Shown in pieces: positions 60,823 to 64,000 of a stretch of DNA of 64,000 nucleotides (the first letter of the stretch is position 1; each line of letters begins with the position of its first letter). This DNA is from Adiantum capillus-veneris. Taxonomy: Eukaryota > Streptophyta > Polypodiopsida > Polypodiales > Pteridaceae. The DNA lies in assembly GCA_014529385.2 (NCBI GenBank), contig CM043964.1, positions 104,953,587 to 105,017,586 of the forward strand. Reading direction: 5' to 3'. Both the position numbers and the translations under genes were made by a program. Below the pieces are notes generated by a model that saw nothing but the letters and a program-made list of their open reading frames with translations, had not been told where the DNA came from and made no database searches.

Positions 60823-61315
60823 TGTAATGTTTCCAGTCTCTGAAACCTTAAAGATTGTATAAAGCTTACTCAAACTGAACTGATTATTGAAAAAGCAATG
60901 TAGAATTGTCCGACCATCGCAAATATTGGTATTTTTGGAACTGTAATCATGACTTTACTATGCTTAGAAATTTTTAGAACTGAATTTCAATAAAAAGTAG
61001 CATAGTTATGGCCCCTAGAAGTTTACATTATGGATTAAATTAATTAAATAAGTTTTAAGATTTTGGTAATCATTACTGCAAAAGACTTTTATCATACAAT
61101 CCCTAGATATTTACAGATAATTGCAGATATTTTTGAAATTAATCATAAAAAGGATCAAATAATAGTAAAAAATTAATTATGTGTATTTGGGGACTGTGTG
61201 CAACAATAATGAACTTGCTCGGGCTCAAAATAGCAGCAGGTGGTGCTAGGGGAACTCTGGGGGCTGCGTTGAAGTGCAAGTAACTGCAAGAAGCAATCTA
61301 TGTACTCTAAAAACC

Positions 61316-61323
61316 TATAAATA
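61316..61323 (+). promoter_or_regulatory. LTR TATA box (3' LTR)
   Basis: CCTATAAATAGG, matching 4704-4711. Downstream AACTCGGAGTCC and CTCTCTC are also shared. Confidence 0.65.
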
Positions 61324-61839
61324 GGTCCCCCCTCTTAACAATTGAAAACAAACTCGGAGTCCTAGCCATTTCTCTCTCACATAGAGAGAAACTCTACCCA
61401 AAAATCACTAGAGAGCAAACCTCTAACTGATTATCCAAGGTAATTAGCTTAATCTCTGTTTAATTAACAAAAGTATGCTAGTTTACCTATATTTTTTAAT
61501 TAATCCAATTAATTAAGAAGATTAAGCTTATTTAAACTCTAAATTACTCTCTCAATTCTTAATATTCTATTGATTACTTAGATAAAGATCAGAGATATTA
61601 ATCTAATTAATTAATCCATATTAGGGGTGAAATTAATCTTTTTGGTCTTAAATTAAGAGTAATTATATTAATTAAACTTAAACTAGTATAAGATAGCTAT
61701 TAGAGATAGATTAGACTGTCAAGAAGCTAGTAAAACTATCTCTTAACTTTTTAATAAGTTTTTATAATTAATTAGATAGAAATTAGCTATTAATTATCAT
61801 ATTTTAAAAATATTTTTAGGAACATGGGATAAATTACTC

Positions 61840-63620
61840 ATTAATAGATAATTAATCTAGATATTTAATTAAGCTGAAATCAGCTATTTTTAGTCAAAAA
61901 TTGAAGGAGGAAATTAGTAAATCATGCTAGATAATTATGTGCTATTTATCAAAGTTGGTTTACATACTAAAACAGCCGTGATAAATCTTAAGGCTAGAAA
62001 AGAAATATAGCTATTTATCTAGGTCAAATTAGATTCAACTTAGTTATAAATTGAAGGGAGAAATTAGATAAATTAATTGAATAATATTATAGTAGTTATC
62101 AGAGGTAGAAATCAATGTTAAAAACCCAAGATAAATAGGTTATGTAGAGATAATTAGTTTAACTACTTATACTAGATCATATTGTCTCATTTTGACTATA
62201 AATTAAAAAAAAAGATTAGTAAATAGATTTATATAAGTATATAGTAATTACCAAAGATGAAAAATAATCTTAAAAAGCCGAGATATTTATCTTAAGCATA
62301 AATAATTAGTTTAGCTAGTTACTTTAACTAAAATTATCTATTTTTGAGTATAAATTGAAGAGAAAACATAACTACATTACTTAGATAATTATATAATAAT
62401 TATGAGAGGTAGACATTACTGTTAGAAACTTGTGATAAATAGGTTATACACATATAACTAGTTTAAATAATTATATTAGCTAATATGATATAATTTTGAT
62501 TGTAAATTAGTAAATTACCAGATATAAGTACATAGTAATTACCAAAGATAGAAAAAAACATTAAAAAGCCTTTATAATTATCTTAAGTACAGATAATTAG
62601 TTTAATTAATTATTTTAACTAAAGCTATCTATTTTTAGTATAAATTCAAAAAGAAAATTAGCTTAATTACTTGCATAATTATATAGTAATTATCAAAGAC
62701 TAGAAATTAGTTTTAAAAACTTGAGATAAATAGATCATACATAGATAATTAATTTAGCTAATTATATTAGCTAATATTGTCTAGTTATGATTCTAATTTA
62801 GAAAAGAAAACTAGTAAGTTAACTTATATAATTATATAATAATTCTCAAAGATAGAAAACGACATTAAAAAGCTAGGATAATTGTCTTAAGTATAGATAG
62901 TTAGTTTAGTTAATTATCTTCACAAATATTATTTGATTTTTACTAAAAGCTAAAGAAAAAAATCTTTAAATCATGTTAGATGATTACATGCTATTTATCA
63001 AAGTTGGATTGCATGATAAAGAGGTTGTGATAATTATCTTAAGGTTAGAAAATTAGTATAGATATTTCTCTAAGTCAAATTATATTAATTCTAGCTGAAA
63101 ATTAAAGGGGGTAATTAGTAAATTATGTTAGATGATTACATGCTATTTTTTAGAGTTGGATTACACGATAAAAAATTTGTGATAATTATCTTAAGGTTAA
63201 AAAATTAATATAGATATTTATTAGAGTAAAATTATACTAATTCTATCTAAAAATTAAAGAGAAAACTTAGTAAATCATGTTAGATAATTACATACTATTT
63301 ACTAGAGTTAGATTACATGATAAAAAAGCAGTGATAACTATTCTAAGATCAAAAGTTTAATATAAATATTTATCTTAGTCAAATTATACTAATTATAGCT
63401 AGAAGTTAAAGGTGGAAATTAAAGTTAGTTTACATGATTAAAAAGCCGTTATAATTGTGTTAAGGTTAGAAAATTGATATAGCTATTCACCTAATTCAAA
63501 TGAGACTAATTTTAACTGAAAATTAGATAATTCAGTTAAAAAGTTAAAAGATAATTACCAAAGGACAAAAATATCATTATCTACTTGTGATAATTATATT
63601 ATAGTTAATTAATTCATTTA
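61840..63620 (+). repeat. ~150-bp tandem repeats in the 3' LTR
   Basis: GATAATTAGTTTA and TAGATATTTATCTAAG-type segments recur at about 150-bp spacing (e.g. 62149, 62302, 62592), as in the other two LTRs. Confidence 0.75.
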
Positions 63621-64000
63621 AAAATTTATAATTGACGAAAGTTTTTTTTTGCAAAAGATTAATTAAAATAAATAGACTTTGTGGTCAAAAGTTTCTAAGA
63701 AAATTACAATAAATATATACCAATAATATAAAGTTAAAAAAATTAAGAAAGAGTAAATAGTATAATTATCAAGCTCAAAATAAGCAGATTCTAAGCTTAA
63801 AATTCGATGGAAAAATTAGAAAAAAGATAAAGAGAACTATTAAAAAACTAAAAAAACTTAGAAAACCCTTCGAGAAGCTTTGGATAAAAATATCGTACCT
63901 ATATAGGCAAATAAGAACTTATTAGGTCTAAAAATTTACTAATTAAGACTACAAATTTAACTTCATTTGAGTTAAGACTGAATATAAAGGTTGAGTTTAG

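Larger units (their letters stand above)
60823..64000 (+). mobile_element. Family A 3' LTR, cut by the window edge
   Basis: TGTAATGTTTCCAGTCTCTG..., colinear with 4229 and 52986. About 3.18 kb is visible. It retains the TATA segment missing from the 5' LTR and ends just before the place where the LTR-encoded exon should lie. Confidence 0.9.

Overview
The window looks like transposon-dense nuclear DNA of a land plant. I found no intact host gene, rRNA, tRNA, operon or CRISPR array. Plant-type signals are Ty1/copia and Ty3/gypsy LTR retrotransposons, an L1-type LINE with a DUF4283-like ORF1 and a zf-RVT C-terminus, long LTRs with TATA boxes, a TGGCGCCG-type primer site and long (GA)n tracts. 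One Ty3 element has a D-H-G-S protease and gag features that I associate, from memory, with elements of non-seed plants. A fern, lycophyte, bryophyte or gymnosperm is therefore possible, but the species cannot be fixed from this sequence.

Layout. 1-850: decayed copia pol (minus strand). 882-2103: foldback-type element split by an LTR-like block. 2677-4070: small exon-like blocks of an unrecognised minus-strand gene. 4229-8712: a 4.48-kb solo LTR (family A) with a perfect 5-bp target duplication. 8718-10417: non-coding DNA with a diverged direct duplication. 10418-16310: (TG)n/(GA)n tracts, one nearly full-length dead LINE and the 5' part of a second. 16728-24669: a complete-length but inactivated Ty3/gypsy element. 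24770-26300: a ~90-bp tandem array. 27391-47404: four head-to-tail units of a ~2.1-kb macrosatellite built around a LINE endonuclease fragment. Unit 2 is interrupted by a 3.93-kb element whose two LTRs face each other, and unit 4 by a 7.86-kb non-coding insertion. Both insertions have apparent 5-bp target duplications. 48420-48868: a second foldback copy. 48900-52985: mostly unassigned DNA. 52986-64000: a gag-only, internally deleted family A element with 5.2-kb and >3.2-kb LTRs. A 1.34-kb inverted-repeat transposon sits in its 5' LTR.

The most interesting biology is in the retroelements. (1) Family A LTRs are very long, carry ~150-bp tandem repeats, and contain a short ORF that fits as the first exon of Gag. 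Its donor is in phase with an acceptor just before the internal gag ORF. (2) The 30623-34550 element ends in U3 on both sides, yet has a 5-bp target duplication, and its core carries repeated 24-28-bp palindromes. (3) The 7.86-kb insertion carries another palindrome array, centred on CTCGAACTTAAGTTCGAG. The nesting gives a relative chronology: macrosatellite formation first, then the insertions into units 2 and 4.

All calls come from reading the sequence. No alignments, trees or database searches were run.
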